A DNA stretch of 64,000 nt, from assembly GCA_037501455.1 (NCBI GenBank), contig CM074863.1:59625501-59689500 (forward strand), given 5' to 3'. A model generated the notes under the pieces. That model was not told the origin of the DNA. It did no database searches and saw only the letters and a list, made by a program, of their open reading frames with translations. This DNA is from Lantana camara. Taxonomy: Eukaryota > Streptophyta > Magnoliopsida > Lamiales > Verbenaceae. Position numbers and translations under genes: made by a program. Of the stretch, positions 1-11,778 are shown in pieces. Numbering within the stretch: the first letter of the stretch is position 1; each line of letters begins with the position of its first letter.

Positions 1-444
1 TGTAAGCTATTTTGGAAAAACCGTTGTGTTGTGATTATGTAGCGAGATTTGCCATGAAAGATTGGCGTATGTTATATTATGTTATGTTCTGTTCTGTTAT
101 GGGGCCCAAGAGCTACGGGTAAGGAGCCCCCGGGACGGTTAAGGCCGTCGGGGATATACCTGTGCGTAGTCTCCGTCTGTATGAAGAGGATGTACCGGGA
201 CCCACCAGGAGGTTTGGTTGGGAAACGGAGTCCTGAGGGTTTGAGTAGCATTAGCACTCCCCTCGACTGTATGGATGGTTAGGGTCGCGCAACCCTACCT
301 TCACCCGGAGTTGAGGTTGATATGTTATTTCTGTTTTGTTATGATATGAGGAGTTGAGGTTGGAAGCTCGTACTCGCCGAGCATATGGTATGATATGTTA
401 TGGGAATCATGAATCGGAATAGAGTTTCTGAAAATGTTTTCTAA

Positions 445-467
445 ATATATATATATATATATATATT
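445..467. repeat. (AT)n microsatellite
   Basis: Uninterrupted AT dinucleotide run inside the S0 LTR. Confidence 0.9.
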
Positions 468-763
468 TGGGTTTTGCTTTGAAACGCTTTGGTATGCAAC
501 ACCTATTCCCGGTTCATGAGTCCACCCTTTTGATATGTGTTGTGCTCTGTATATATATATTGTGGGTGTGCGTTAGCCCCCTCACTCAGTCAGTTGACTG
601 ACACCTCATTTATCTTTTAGTTTGCAGGTTTCCTTTTGGCTTGAGCTAGGCGGAAGTGAGTCTCCTGAGTCACACTTGTCAGTCTAGTTGGTATTAGGAT
701 GCATTTGTCGCATACTTTATTTATGTTATGTATTTATGTTCCACACTTGAAGGTTATGTTATA

Positions 764-3700
764 TGTAGCACCCCGCACATGAGGCACCACATCCCCCGCA
801 CTATGGCCCAACACGAGTAACGAAATGGTAAGCGAACGGGAGACAAACAGAAAAACCTTCCTAAGCTAGGCGGAACTTAGACCCTGCAAATATAACTAAC
901 CAATAAGACATAAAGCAACGGAGAACTAAATCCAAACACATGCATTGGCCACGGGCCTGCAGAAATTAAACACATGAACCACAGGCAGACTTGGGCTCCT
1001 CAGGCCTCTTTTAATTCATAACAAAGCCCGACAAGGCAAATCAGTAACAAATACATAAAGCTTCAAATTCATAGTATTATAGAATTGAATCATGCATAAA
1101 TTAAATACATATGCGAGTGCAGAGACTCTCCTAACTGAACTTGACCGACTCAAAGACTCCACACAACTTCGCCTAGCTCGAAACTCCGAAGCCAAACCTG
1201 CGCACTAAAAGGTTGGGGAGGGAGAGGGTCAGTCTCTAGAAGACTGAGTGAGCAGGAGCGATATACATATATATAAAACATGCACATGCAAGTCATAAAT
1301 CCCGAGCAAGGTTTTATTTAAAATTAGTTCCCAAAGGGCAAGAGAATAACCAAGCAATACTCGGATTTTACGACTAATCATATTAATTCATTACGTTCAT
1401 AATTCATACATAAACATAAGGGCTCGGCGAGTGAGCGTGCATCATCTCCAACCAAACTCCGACTGTGTACGACACATATCATTAATACTTTAAATAGTTG
1501 ATCATGCAATATATCATAATACACGCAGATCATATATCATATCATAAAACATATTCGTTTGGGCAATCCGTGTCCCGGCCTTCCCGCACGGTGCATATCA
1601 ATCAAAACGTAAGGATAATCATAATCATAAAAATCAGTTCCAACCTTCTTCCTCCGGGTGGTGGGCGGGTTAGCAAGACCCGACCACCTCATACATAGGC
1701 CAATGGGGTTTCATGACTCCCCCAAGGGCACTCAGCTCCCATTCCTCGCTAAACCTCCTAGCGAGGGTCGGTATCGCCGTAACATAGTGGAACTAGCACA
1801 TGGGATCACCGTCGGCCCGTGCCTCCCCGGATAGCCACATGTACTAAATTCCTGGGCCCTTGAACATAATATACATGCATAATCTCGCCAAAAAATTTGC
1901 TTCATACTTAGGATACATACTATAAGAAAACATACCTTACCGTGCAACTCGGCATATGCTATACACGTACCTCTCTGTGTCATCCTAATCCGTAACTAGC
2001 ATGAAGATACACGGTTTGGAGCATAGCCTCGTTGCAAAACCATTTTAAGCTTATATATGCCCATACGTATAATTTTAGAAGAATTTACTCAATGACTCCA
2101 CTTTGTAAAGATAACATATATATACATAAGGTTTTAGGCCAAAACTTGTCACATAAGGTTGTAGGGTTTAATATGTAACTAGAACGAAAATACCCTCACC
2201 TGAAACATGACGATACAAGGATCGAGTTACTGAGTGCCTGAAAGATCAAGATTTCCCCACCCTGGAGATAAACTGTACAAAAGACAACTTAACGGGTTCG
2301 TGAGACTCAAGACTCTAAATGAACCATATATGACGCACGGCAATGTGTGATCACGATAAGAATGTATAAAAGATAAGATTATGTCATGAGAATGTTCATG
2401 TGCACTATTAAAGGATTTAAATCATATAAACAAGCCATTCAATCATTCGTTCACTTTCATTCAAATTCACAAATTCACATTTCCAATCACATTAATCAAA
2501 GAATTTCAAATATGATCATAGTACGTATTAAATCGCATTTACAATTAGAAAATAAACAATTAAATACATTCAATTTAAAATTGGAATTTAAATAAAACAT
2601 GAAATAGGTAACAATTAAATTCTATAATTCAATTAAATCAAATAATATTCAATATTTAATAAACATATATATATACATATATTATATATATATTTATACA
2701 TATAAAATATGCATGCTACGTACAGCCCATGCATGCAAAATCCTTAAATTGCATGCAAAAGTAACCAACTACAACATCATGCATGCAATTACATTAAGGT
2801 CTAATAATTTCATGCATGGAATATTTAATTCTAACATATGCATGCATGAAGCTCATCCACGTACTGCAATAAACATGCATCACAATTTCTATCAAACTAA
2901 CAACCACACTCATGCATTAACATAAGGAAGAAAGGAAAGCAAGCATTAGCAGCAGCAGTTCACAGCAACACAGCAGCAGCGGGTACAGATCATCTCCCCG
3001 CCCGGGGAGATTTTCAAGCCAAAAGTCCCCACCCGGGGACTGCCATGCAATGAAGCTTCTGTAAAGGAGCTCCCCGGCCGGGTACTTTCATGTACAAAAT
3101 CTCCCCGGTCGGGGAGAGGCAACAGAAACCCAACGCAGCAGCAGCTCAAACTGATCCCCTGTTCCTTGCTTAAAACGCAGTAACAGCTGAAGCAACCACC
3201 ACGCAGGATATGCAGCAATACAAGGCAGGAAATGAAGCAACAATTCAGCCCTAACAACCCACTAAACTGACAACAATTAATCAAGGTAAAGAGCAGCAAC
3301 GAACAGCAGTAAAACCAGGCCAAAACAGGGCAAAAATCCCAAGAAAAACAGAGCATAGCTGCTCTCAATCGATCCCATCAAGCGCAAGTAAATTAGGCCA
3401 TCCAATATGCAGCAAAACAACCCTAATTCAACGTATATATCAGTCCCAAAAGAGTTCAAACATGAAAGGCAGTCATACGTGGCCATTTTATGAAATTTCC
3501 TCAAAGAGCCATAACTGAGATCTCATAAATACTTCAACTACCATGTAATCAATGATCATAAATGAGAAGAGGATGTTAAAACAATCATTTTTAGGCTTGG
3601 AATCAATCAAAACCATCAAGAATTGAAGAAGATCAACATAATTGCTCTAAACCCCACTATTTCAACTTAAGCCAAAGAACTCATGAAACCATGATCAAAT

Positions 3701-4797
3701 TTGGGGATGAAAGGATGAAAATGACCAGGAATGAACATATATTACAATCCTAAGCTTACCTTGTTGATTGGATGAAAGTTGGAAGAGATTTGAGCTCCAA
3801 AATCTCCAAGGAGGGCAAGGTTGCGGGAGGAAACTGGAAGGCAGTAGCTTTGGCTGAGATTTGGGGTTTGTGGGAGGGTTGGTTTGGTTAAGGGATGATA
3901 TAACAGGCTAGATGGTTGAGTTAGGGTTCCATAGCATCAAACCATGGTTAATTTGGTTAAAGTTTGGATGAGTTATGATCATTTTAGTAAAACATGGTCA
4001 GTTTCGTCGCCATTTCGTTTTTCGGTTGAATTTCGGAGGTTCAAATGACGTTGCAAAAATAAAAGGCTAAGTTCACTAAACTCAAATTTTCGTTACGAGC
4101 TCAGCGAAGTTGACAGAACTCGAAACCGAGTTCCCGAGCTCAAGATATCAATTACGGAACCAAGGGTGCGCTAATTGCTCGTTAGCCCCCGACTTGGATT
4201 CCAAAATTTTAAATAAATCCGAAACACATGCAAACGAATCCGAAAATACGAAACAAACATATATTCATATACAAGACACATACAAATCCAACATATTAAA
4301 TTTGCATGAAATTTCGGTATCAATTTAAATAGAAACGAAGCACGTAAATGTGACTCATAAACAATGCAATAAGCAATTCATAACAATTCCAAATAATATA
4401 ACATTTAAATCCGTATATACGTATAAATATAAAATGCATGCACTAATTAATTCAATTAATGTAATGGACGAAATTAATTAAATATTTAATATTAAATAAC
4501 TCGTACCACAATTAACATATATATATACATATATATTTATATAAATATTCTTGATATTAATAACATTAAATAAAATGATTAACATTAATCACTAAATTAA
4601 TAATTTAAAATAATTACTAAATAACGAAATTTATAAAAATAATATTAAATTGAAATAAAATAAAATAATAACAATTTATAGTAAAATTAAATATTTAAAA
4701 CACTTATAACCAATTAATCACATAATTAAATGATTTAATTGCGCAATTTATAAACAAATACGATACATTAGTTTAAATGAAAAACCGGGGCGTTACA
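764..4797 (-). mobile_element. Solo LTR of a LARD-like element (S1), 4034 bp
   Basis: Begins TGTAGCACCCC and ends GGGGCGTTACA, i.e. TG...CA termini, and is flanked by the 5-bp duplication TTATA (759-763 and 4798-4802). One LTR length and no second copy, so this is a solo LTR left by LTR-LTR recombination. Orientation is minus: the block CCACATCCCCCGCACTATG near 788 is the reverse complement of the 3' end of element B's LTR. In sense orientation it has a donor-like GTAAGC (3759-3758) and an acceptor-like AG (1199-1198). No coding capacity. Confidence 0.88.
2992..3116 (-). repeat. Cluster of short perfect hairpins in LTR S1
   Basis: Inverted pairs with 4-nt loops: ATCTCCCC (2992-2999) with GGGGAGAT (3004-3011), AGTCCCC (3024-3030) with GGGGACT (3035-3041), and CTCCCC (3101-3106) with GGGGAG (3111-3116). 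An imperfect fourth lies at about 3068-3087. The GC-rich cluster stands out in an AT-rich LTR. Confidence 0.8.
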
Positions 4798-5227
4798 TTA
4801 TATGCTCTACTTAGACTTAAACCCGTGGGGGGGGAGGGGGGTTAGTAAACTAGTATTTGGATGTTATTAGATATTGATGATACTTATGCTGAATATTATA
4901 TTGGATTATGAATTGATATTCGGGATTAGGTATTTATGCTAGTTGAACCCGTCACCTGTTATGTATGTTGATATTTGGGACTAGGTATTTATGCTAGTTG
5001 AACCCGTCACCTGCTTTGCATGTTTTGTTTTAAATGCTTCTGCTATCTATTGTTGTTGGTTTTAATTGATTCCGCACTCTGAGTTTGTCAAGTTAGATCC
5101 GCCTACCCTAGTACGTGAGTTGGTCTCCCATTCGCTATTATTCGGATTCAGGCATGGACTTCCTATTTCATGACCGAGTCTGAGTCCTAGTGCGGGGGAT
5201 GTGGTATCCTCCGTCTGGGATGCTACA

Positions 5228-5323
5228 ATATAAGTCTCATGTAGACATGTAGGGTTGTAGGTCATATTAACTAAAAGAAAGAAAACCTCACATTGTCAAC
5301 CAAGCTGGACGAAGCAAACCAAA
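5228..5323 (-). mobile_element. Left fragment of old LTR relic (R0)
   Basis: The stretch with GGGTTGTAGG and AACCTCACATTG aligns loosely to solo LTR S1 near 2160-2205. It continues across element A into 15805 onward. S0 (to the left) and element A (to the right) both appear inserted in this older minus-strand LTR. The left boundary is hidden by S0. Confidence 0.5.
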
Positions 5324-5328
5324 AGACA

Positions 5329-8300
5329 TGTAACACCCCAAACGGAGAAGTGCCACATCCCCCGCACTATGACCCAGACCCGGAACATGAAATGAAAGTC
5401 CATACCCGAATCCGAATCAGAGCGAACGGGAGACCAACTCACACACTAGGCTAGGCGGATCTAACTTGACCAAAACTCAGAGCGCGGAAGCAATTAAAAC
5501 CAACATCAATAGATAGCGGAAGCATTTAAAATAAAACATACAAAGCAGGTGACGGGTTCAACTAGCATAGATACCTAATCCCGAATATCAACATAAAGTA
5601 ATAATCATCAAGTGCCACAAGGGCCGAATGAGAGTGCCACGCAGGGCTACCGAATAGTAAAGTATAATCTCAAGTCTACAAGTCAAAGCATAAGTAAAGT
5701 GTATGAGAAGACAAATGCAAATAGAAAGACTAGACCGACGAAGTGCAACTCAAAGGACTCACTTCCGCCTAGCAAACGCCAACAATCCTGCAACTAAAAG
5801 TGTAAATGAGGGGTCAGTCAACTTGACCGAGTGAGGGGGTTAACGCACACCCGCTGTATATATATAAGGAGCATAGCACAGAATAAAAAGGATGGACTCA
5901 TGAACCGGGGATAGGTGTTACATACCAAAACGTTTTGAAAGAACCCGAATAAGATATAGATATAAGTTTAGAAACCATTTTCCAGAAAGACTCTATCCCG
6001 ATTCATAATTCCATAACATAACATAATCAACTGCTCGGCGAGTACGAGCTTCCAACCTCAAATCCTCATAACATAAATCAAAATCAATCCAACCTCTACA
6101 CCAATGATGGAGGAGATGTACCGTCCCCATACCATCGAGAATAAACCGTCTAAAATAGACTCGATCTCAAGAGGGTAGCGAACCCACAAGAGTCATCCCC
6201 GGATAAAACACCGAAGGCTCAAGATATCACGCCTCCCTCATCACCCTAAGGTCGCGCAATGATATCTCAAATGGAAACTAGCACAGTGGCTTATCCGACG
6301 GCCCTATGCCGTACCGGTCTCCACTCGTACCAGCTCCTGGATCCACATACAGAACAATACAGAATAGAACAGATACCATATATCATGGCTAACTCGCTAC
6401 AGAATCATAACACCACTGAATTTTCCAAAACAGCTTACATATGCCTCAAAAACTGGTTTTTATATTTACACCCTTCCTACGCGATGGAACTTTAAGCCTC
6501 ATGACCTCCATCCACGCAGGACTCACACAAGATCATCAACATATCATATTCAGCACATACATATCTATAATAGAGTATACTCGCATGCAAGGGTAGAAAT
6601 CAACATGTAAAGGCCATAGGTCACGTAACTATACAAAATCCTAAACCTCACCTCGTGAAAGTAGAGTCTGAGAGTGTGAAGGGCCAAACACTCTAAACCT
6701 CGGGCCCACCGGCACCACCAAACTCTGTGACAAGACATACAGAAGCCCAGACTTAGACTCTATATGAACCAAACAAGACGCACGGCGTTGCTCAACATGA
6801 TCGTGGTTATGCATAAGTGTTCATGTTGTGCTTGGATGAGGTGTCGTGGTCATTCAAGGCAAATCAATGCTCAACAAGGTCATATTTACAAGCAACCATC
6901 ATGCAATTCCATATCCAAAGATGCAAGATCAATTTAGGAAGTCAATGTATTCAGAAAATGCATATTAAATCATCCAATATCACAGGGTTCAATTATAATA
7001 TTAGAATTAAGCATCAAGTTCATGACGAGTTATATAGTGCATAAGTAAGAGCAACTTGATCATATAAACATACAAAGTCGTTGTACGTAGATGGCATGCT
7101 TGATACAATTAAAGAGTGCATCTAATTCACTTAAGATCATACTTTACAACTTCACAACATGTTTGGTACACAAGCTCAAGTCACATTCATAGTTTCATAA
7201 TATTACACTTACATCCCCTAAGTCATTTATAAAAGTTTAGAATCATTACACATATATCCCCTTAGTTGATTACTAAGCATAATTGTTCATTTAAAGTGTT
7301 TATACAATTATTCAATTAGGAATTAATTACTTACAAAAATGACAATTATCAATTTATCGTAATTCATAATATACCATTTTCGAGTAGTAAGGGTAAATCT
7401 AGATATTACAATTCTAACTCCTATCATGCATCAAGTCTCAAGTTGTTCAAGCATCTTTCATGTATCTAAATTATATTTGAAACACAATTTACAACAAACA
7501 TAACATTGAGAACGTCTCAAATTGATATAGAGAAATCACAACATGTTCGTTCTTCTAAAATATCATTCAAGTTCATTTAGTCACATAAAAGATTAGTTTC
7601 TAAATATTACACTAACACCCCTTCGTACTTAACAAATAGAGTAAATTCATCACATCGGGATTCAAATTGTAAATTAAAACATTCATGCATATCACAATCC
7701 ATTCAATACATGTTTTCGTATACGATTGGAATACATCTCGATCAACAAACCAACAATAACCAATTTATTTGCACTTAAAATAATTAATTCAAATAATCAC
7801 AATTATGCAAAATAATTCGTAATAAATAAACCGAGTGTCCGATTAACGAACGGAAAGTGGCGTTGAACTCACCACAACGAGACGAACATTCTGACCAAAC
7901 ACCGTCGGAACGACACCACTGTAGCTACCGGAATTTGGCCGGACCGCCGACGGGCCGCCGTCAAAAGTCGCCGGAAAAATCCCGAAAAATCATTCCTGAA
8001 TGAAGTTTTCGTGCCCGTTCTGAATCTTCAATCAATTTCTGGAAATTCCAAGCCGATTGTCCTAGATCTGAAATCTAAGAACACGAAAACCCTAAATCTT
8101 CAAACTCAAATTACTTCCAAACCGGTGAACCAAAATGCGATCCAAAAGAGGCGTTGTCTTACCCATGACGAGCTCTTCGAAAGCCCTAAGATAGCTTTCC
8201 AGAAAAATCCTCGGAGCTAGTGCCGCCGTTGCACCGCCACTTTGCCACCGCCGATCCACCGGCAAACCACCGAATCTGGAGTCGCCTGATCACAGGTCAC

Positions 8301-9348
8301 TAGTTCTCGTCGTTCCAAACAACTTTTGTGAAGAGCCCGAGACCAAAAGATGGCCGGAAAAGGCCCCCATTAGCCGTCGAAGTTTCTGCCGCCGTCGCTA
8401 TAGTAACTCGCGCCGCCGCCGCGAGCTTTGGGCGGCGCGTGCGGCTCCGTCTTTGCTCCGATGGCCGTGCCGCCAACGTCAAACGAAGCGCCTGGAAGTC
8501 TACTTTATGGGTCATGGACGCGTGTTGCTGAAATCCCGCCGGAAGCCGCCGGAAATGGGCGGCGAAGTCGCGGTCCGCCGCCACCCGCCTGGGCGTCTGA
8601 AAATCGGCGATATCTTCGCCGTCGTTCATCGTTAGGCTATGAAATTGGTACTCTTACGTCGGTCTCGCCGAGATAATCGAATGGACTATTCGTTTGTTAA
8701 ATTCCGTCGAGAAAAGATCGAGTTATGGGCTCGTAACCGAAGCCGCGATAGTAACCCGCGGGAGAGAGAAAGTGGGAGAGGAGAGAGAGAGAGAAAAGGG
8801 ATTGGGAGAAATGTGTCTTGTGCACAAGCTATATACAACCGGGTATCCTTATCGCGTAGCAAAGATAAATATCGCGTACAATTAATCGTAAATAAAATTG
8901 GTAAAGTTACGAATAAACATTCAAGCTCCGAATTAATTTTACAAATAAAAGTGAAATAAAGATTTATCAATTAGAGTTTAATTCAATTTAATTTTAGAAA
9001 CTTTTCGTATAATTTAACGATATTTCGTAAACACATGATTGACAATTAATCTCAAGGAATTCAAGTAAACAGAAATTAAACAAGTTAAGTAATATGATGG
9101 ATTTAAAATCAACTTGACAATTATTTCATGGAATAAATTTGAATTAAATCAAATTAGATAGTTAGGGTTAAATATGCTTGTAATTAATCAAGTTGGCAAT
9201 TAATCTTAGAATAATTCGAATGAACACATATTAAATTGGATTTACATTAAATCACATAATTCAAGAATTCTTAAATTAAACAAACATAAGTGTAGAGACT
9301 TACTTGTTGATGTCGTAAGAACGCCCTTCGAGAAAACGGGGCGTCACA
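5329..9348 (-). repeat. 3' LTR of element A (4020 bp)
   Basis: Direct repeat of 11779-15799. The two copies differ at about 32 positions, about 25 of them crowded into 7851-8711. A GC-rich CCG/CGG block lies at about 7920-8640. In sense orientation there is a donor GG|GTAAG at 8162-8161 and an acceptor TTTTAGTTGCAG|G ending at 5788. Short reading frames in the GC-rich block show no known domain and are treated as chance. Confidence 0.92.
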
Positions 9349-9349
9349 A

Positions 9350-9362
9350 CCTTCCCCCCTTA
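9350..9362 (-). promoter_or_regulatory. Polypurine tract of element A
   Basis: Reverse complement reads TAAGGGGGGAAGG, immediately 5' of the 3' LTR, where plus-strand DNA priming occurs in LTR retroelements. Confidence 0.85.
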
Positions 9363-9667
9363 AGAGAACCTGGTCCCCAGGTTCCACTGGAAAAAATGTA
9401 GATCCTCGAGTTGTAGTGCTCCAACCCTTCTCCCGAACTCGCGTGAGATCATAACTCTAATGGTGAGGCTTACTCCGGTCATCTACACTGAACCTCCTTT
9501 AGAATGTCTTGTTATCGTCGAGGTCCGTGTGAGTACTTGATCCGCTAGTTGCTCGAACTCGATCGGTCATTCCCATGATCGGATAGCTGCAACTGCACCC
9601 AACCACGATGTCGTCTCAGACTCGCCATTTGCAACCCGTAGTCAGAGGAACGCGTAACGCAACCACA

Positions 9668-10047
9668 ACAAACAAGAGAGAATCCCATCTCTCAACAAGT
9701 AAGAGAGAGAGTCCCGTCCCTCAGCACCCACAAGAGAGAGAACCCCGTCTCTCGAGCAAATATAAAAGAGAGAACCCCGTCTCTCAAGCACATAATTGAG
9801 AGAACCCCGTCTCTCAACCTAAGTCGGGCAGATTCCAACATCTCCCAACATTCTAGTTTGAGAAAATCCAGCATTCCTCAAACCCCTAGATTCAAGAGAA
9901 TCCAGCATCTCCGAATATCTAAGTACAAGAGAATCCAACATCTCTCGCGCACAAAACTTAGAAAGAGTCCCGCATCTTTCTACCACACAAATAGAGAGAA
10001 TCCTGCATCTCTCCAACAGTAAAAAGAGGGAACCTAAGGTCTCTCTT
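9668..10047 (-). repeat. Hairpin array in element A internal domain
   Basis: About a dozen imperfect units 25-40 bp apart, each with complementary arms such as GAGAGA/TCTCTC or AGAAAG/CTTTCT around a short G-rich loop (sense strand). It is the counterpart of 46495-46870 in element B. Confidence 0.85.
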
Positions 10048-11758
10048 ACACATAAATCCACTGATCAGTTGTTCATACATACACACATCATAGTAACACT
10101 TGACGAAAAGTATGCGATGCATGTTTGGTGTACCTTATACAACTGATATCGGTGTCCCTTGAGTATAGATTCAACGCTCATACCTCAACTCAAGGGGGAT
10201 ATCGCGATGGAGTCCCTGTGAAACAAGGTTACAGTATGTATGTATGTTATATGGGAAGTTAGTGAGCAATCAAGAGAGTTTTAAATCACATAGGCATGAA
10301 TAGTTCACATAAGTACATAACTCATTCATTTCAGCAACAGTTCAAAACAGGTAGAAATTTCAAGTTACAATTACTAGATCAGGTATCCAAGTTATCACAA
10401 TTAAAAACAACAATAGTCATCACCCACATCAAGCAAAACAAGGTAAGAGTATTTAAGCGATGCATGTATGCAAATGCCATGAATGCTTGGCGTACCGTTA
10501 ACCAAAGTGTAAAAGTCTTGACAAGAAAGTCAAGATGAAGCGGTAGAAGTTGGTTAAGCCGACAATGATGCAACCCTCGTCATCTGAACTTCTTTGTCTT
10601 GAGTCTTTTCATAAAATGGTAACTCAACAATGCTCGTTTATCACCAAACCCCTTACTAGACCGTAATCCTTGCTCAACTAGAATCATCTTCAGTTTCTCC
10701 CAAGAATTCTCATTCATGTGTTAAATCTTAGTCTACTCATCTTCAACGAGTTGCTCATGGTTCGTTTGTCAATTAGATATGTACCTCAGAGTTTCATTGA
10801 GTGATCGTGGTGCTAAGCACTTCCCAAAGCAATCCATGGTATATGATTCTGAAACTTGGATAAAGTCTTTCGGCATCTAAGTGTTCTATTCCCATCTCAG
10901 TAGAATCTTCGATCTTAGCAGAATCTTCCACCTCAGCAGAGAGAAGACACCCAGAGAGCTAGCAACCAATCTTGTTTTGTCGTTTGTTAACTCTAAACGA
11001 CACCAAATTCTTCAACACTCACCGATGGTTTGTAACTCGTTGCTCATGTAACATGGTTACCTATCCACATCCCTTGAACTTGATCGGATCTTATTTGATC
11101 GGATTCTTCTACATTAACTCGTTTCCATCAACAAGGTGACTACTCCCAAATAAACGAATCATCAAGGCGAAAGCTCATCAAAATCCTCCAAAACGGTTCT
11201 ACTTGATCAGACTCTCCTCCATTGACTCATTTCCTTAACAAGGTGACTACTTCCAAATGAACGAATCCTCAAGGTTAGAATTCGTCAAACTTCATCTTTC
11301 AATTGACTTTAAGGTAGTAAGTCAATATAGCAAATCTCATTCCTTCAACTCTGAACCTTTTCATGAGTATTGATCTTGGTGAGGAATCCTTTCATTTTCG
11401 AATTATGGCGTGTTTCCGTTGTAGTACCAATAGGTAGCGTTGACGGAGGGAAACCTCAGTGTTGACTCATAGGGTACCCTGAAATTCAAACACTAAATTC
11501 GATGCATGCGGATTAAGATGCAAATGAAATGTAACAAGTACATCACGTAAATGCAACAATTAGTTGTAATTTATAAAGCACATAAAATAAGATGTTGCAT
11601 AATTAAAGTCACAATGTGCATACAATCATATAATCACGAAACAATTCATGCCGAAGGATCAAAATATCAAGTCAAACAAATGCAATGCGCAGTTATTCCT
11701 ATGTCGTACGACCTAGACAGACTCAACACGACTCAAGAGCTCGGTTTTGCAACCTAGA

Positions 11759-11770
11759 GCTCTGATACCA
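11759..11770 (-). promoter_or_regulatory. Primer-binding site of element A (initiator-Met tRNA)
   Basis: Reverse complement is TGGTATCAGAGC, complementary to the 3' end of plant initiator-Met tRNA. It is separated from the 5' LTR by the 8-bp spacer 11771-11778. Confidence 0.9.
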
Positions 11771-11778
11771 CTTAAGGA

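Larger units (their letters stand above)
1..5227 (+). mobile_element. LARD-type LTR, split by a nested solo LTR and truncated by the window edge (S0)
   Basis: Bases 1-763 and 4803-5227 form one plus-strand LTR. They follow the sense strand of element B's LTR from about 43771 onward, including the block near 600 and the terminal block with GTGCGGGGGATGTGG, but with many substitutions. The LTR ends in TACA at 5227; its start lies outside the window. A splice-acceptor-like site (AG at 626-627) occurs at the position conserved in the other LTRs here. The 764-4797 interruption is flanked by TTATA on both sides. No internal domain follows 5227, so a solo LTR is likely. Confidence 0.75.
9349..11778 (-). 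other. Internal noncoding domain of element A
   Basis: About 2.4 kb between the LTRs. Contents in sense order: an 8-bp spacer and tRNA primer site, about 1.7 kb without long reading frames, the hairpin array, and a polypurine tract. No retroviral-type protein motif is visible in any frame. It matches 44891-47195 of element B in the opposite orientation. Confidence 0.85.

Noticed and set aside
9668..10047. CRISPR-like array
   Set aside because: Repeats are degenerate, spacers are not unique, the context is a plant retrotransposon, and no cas genes are present.
9608..10061. Small repetitive reading frames over the hairpin array of element A (and 46524-46935 in B)
   Set aside because: They follow from the tandem repeat itself; similar frames appear on both strands and no start context or domain is seen.
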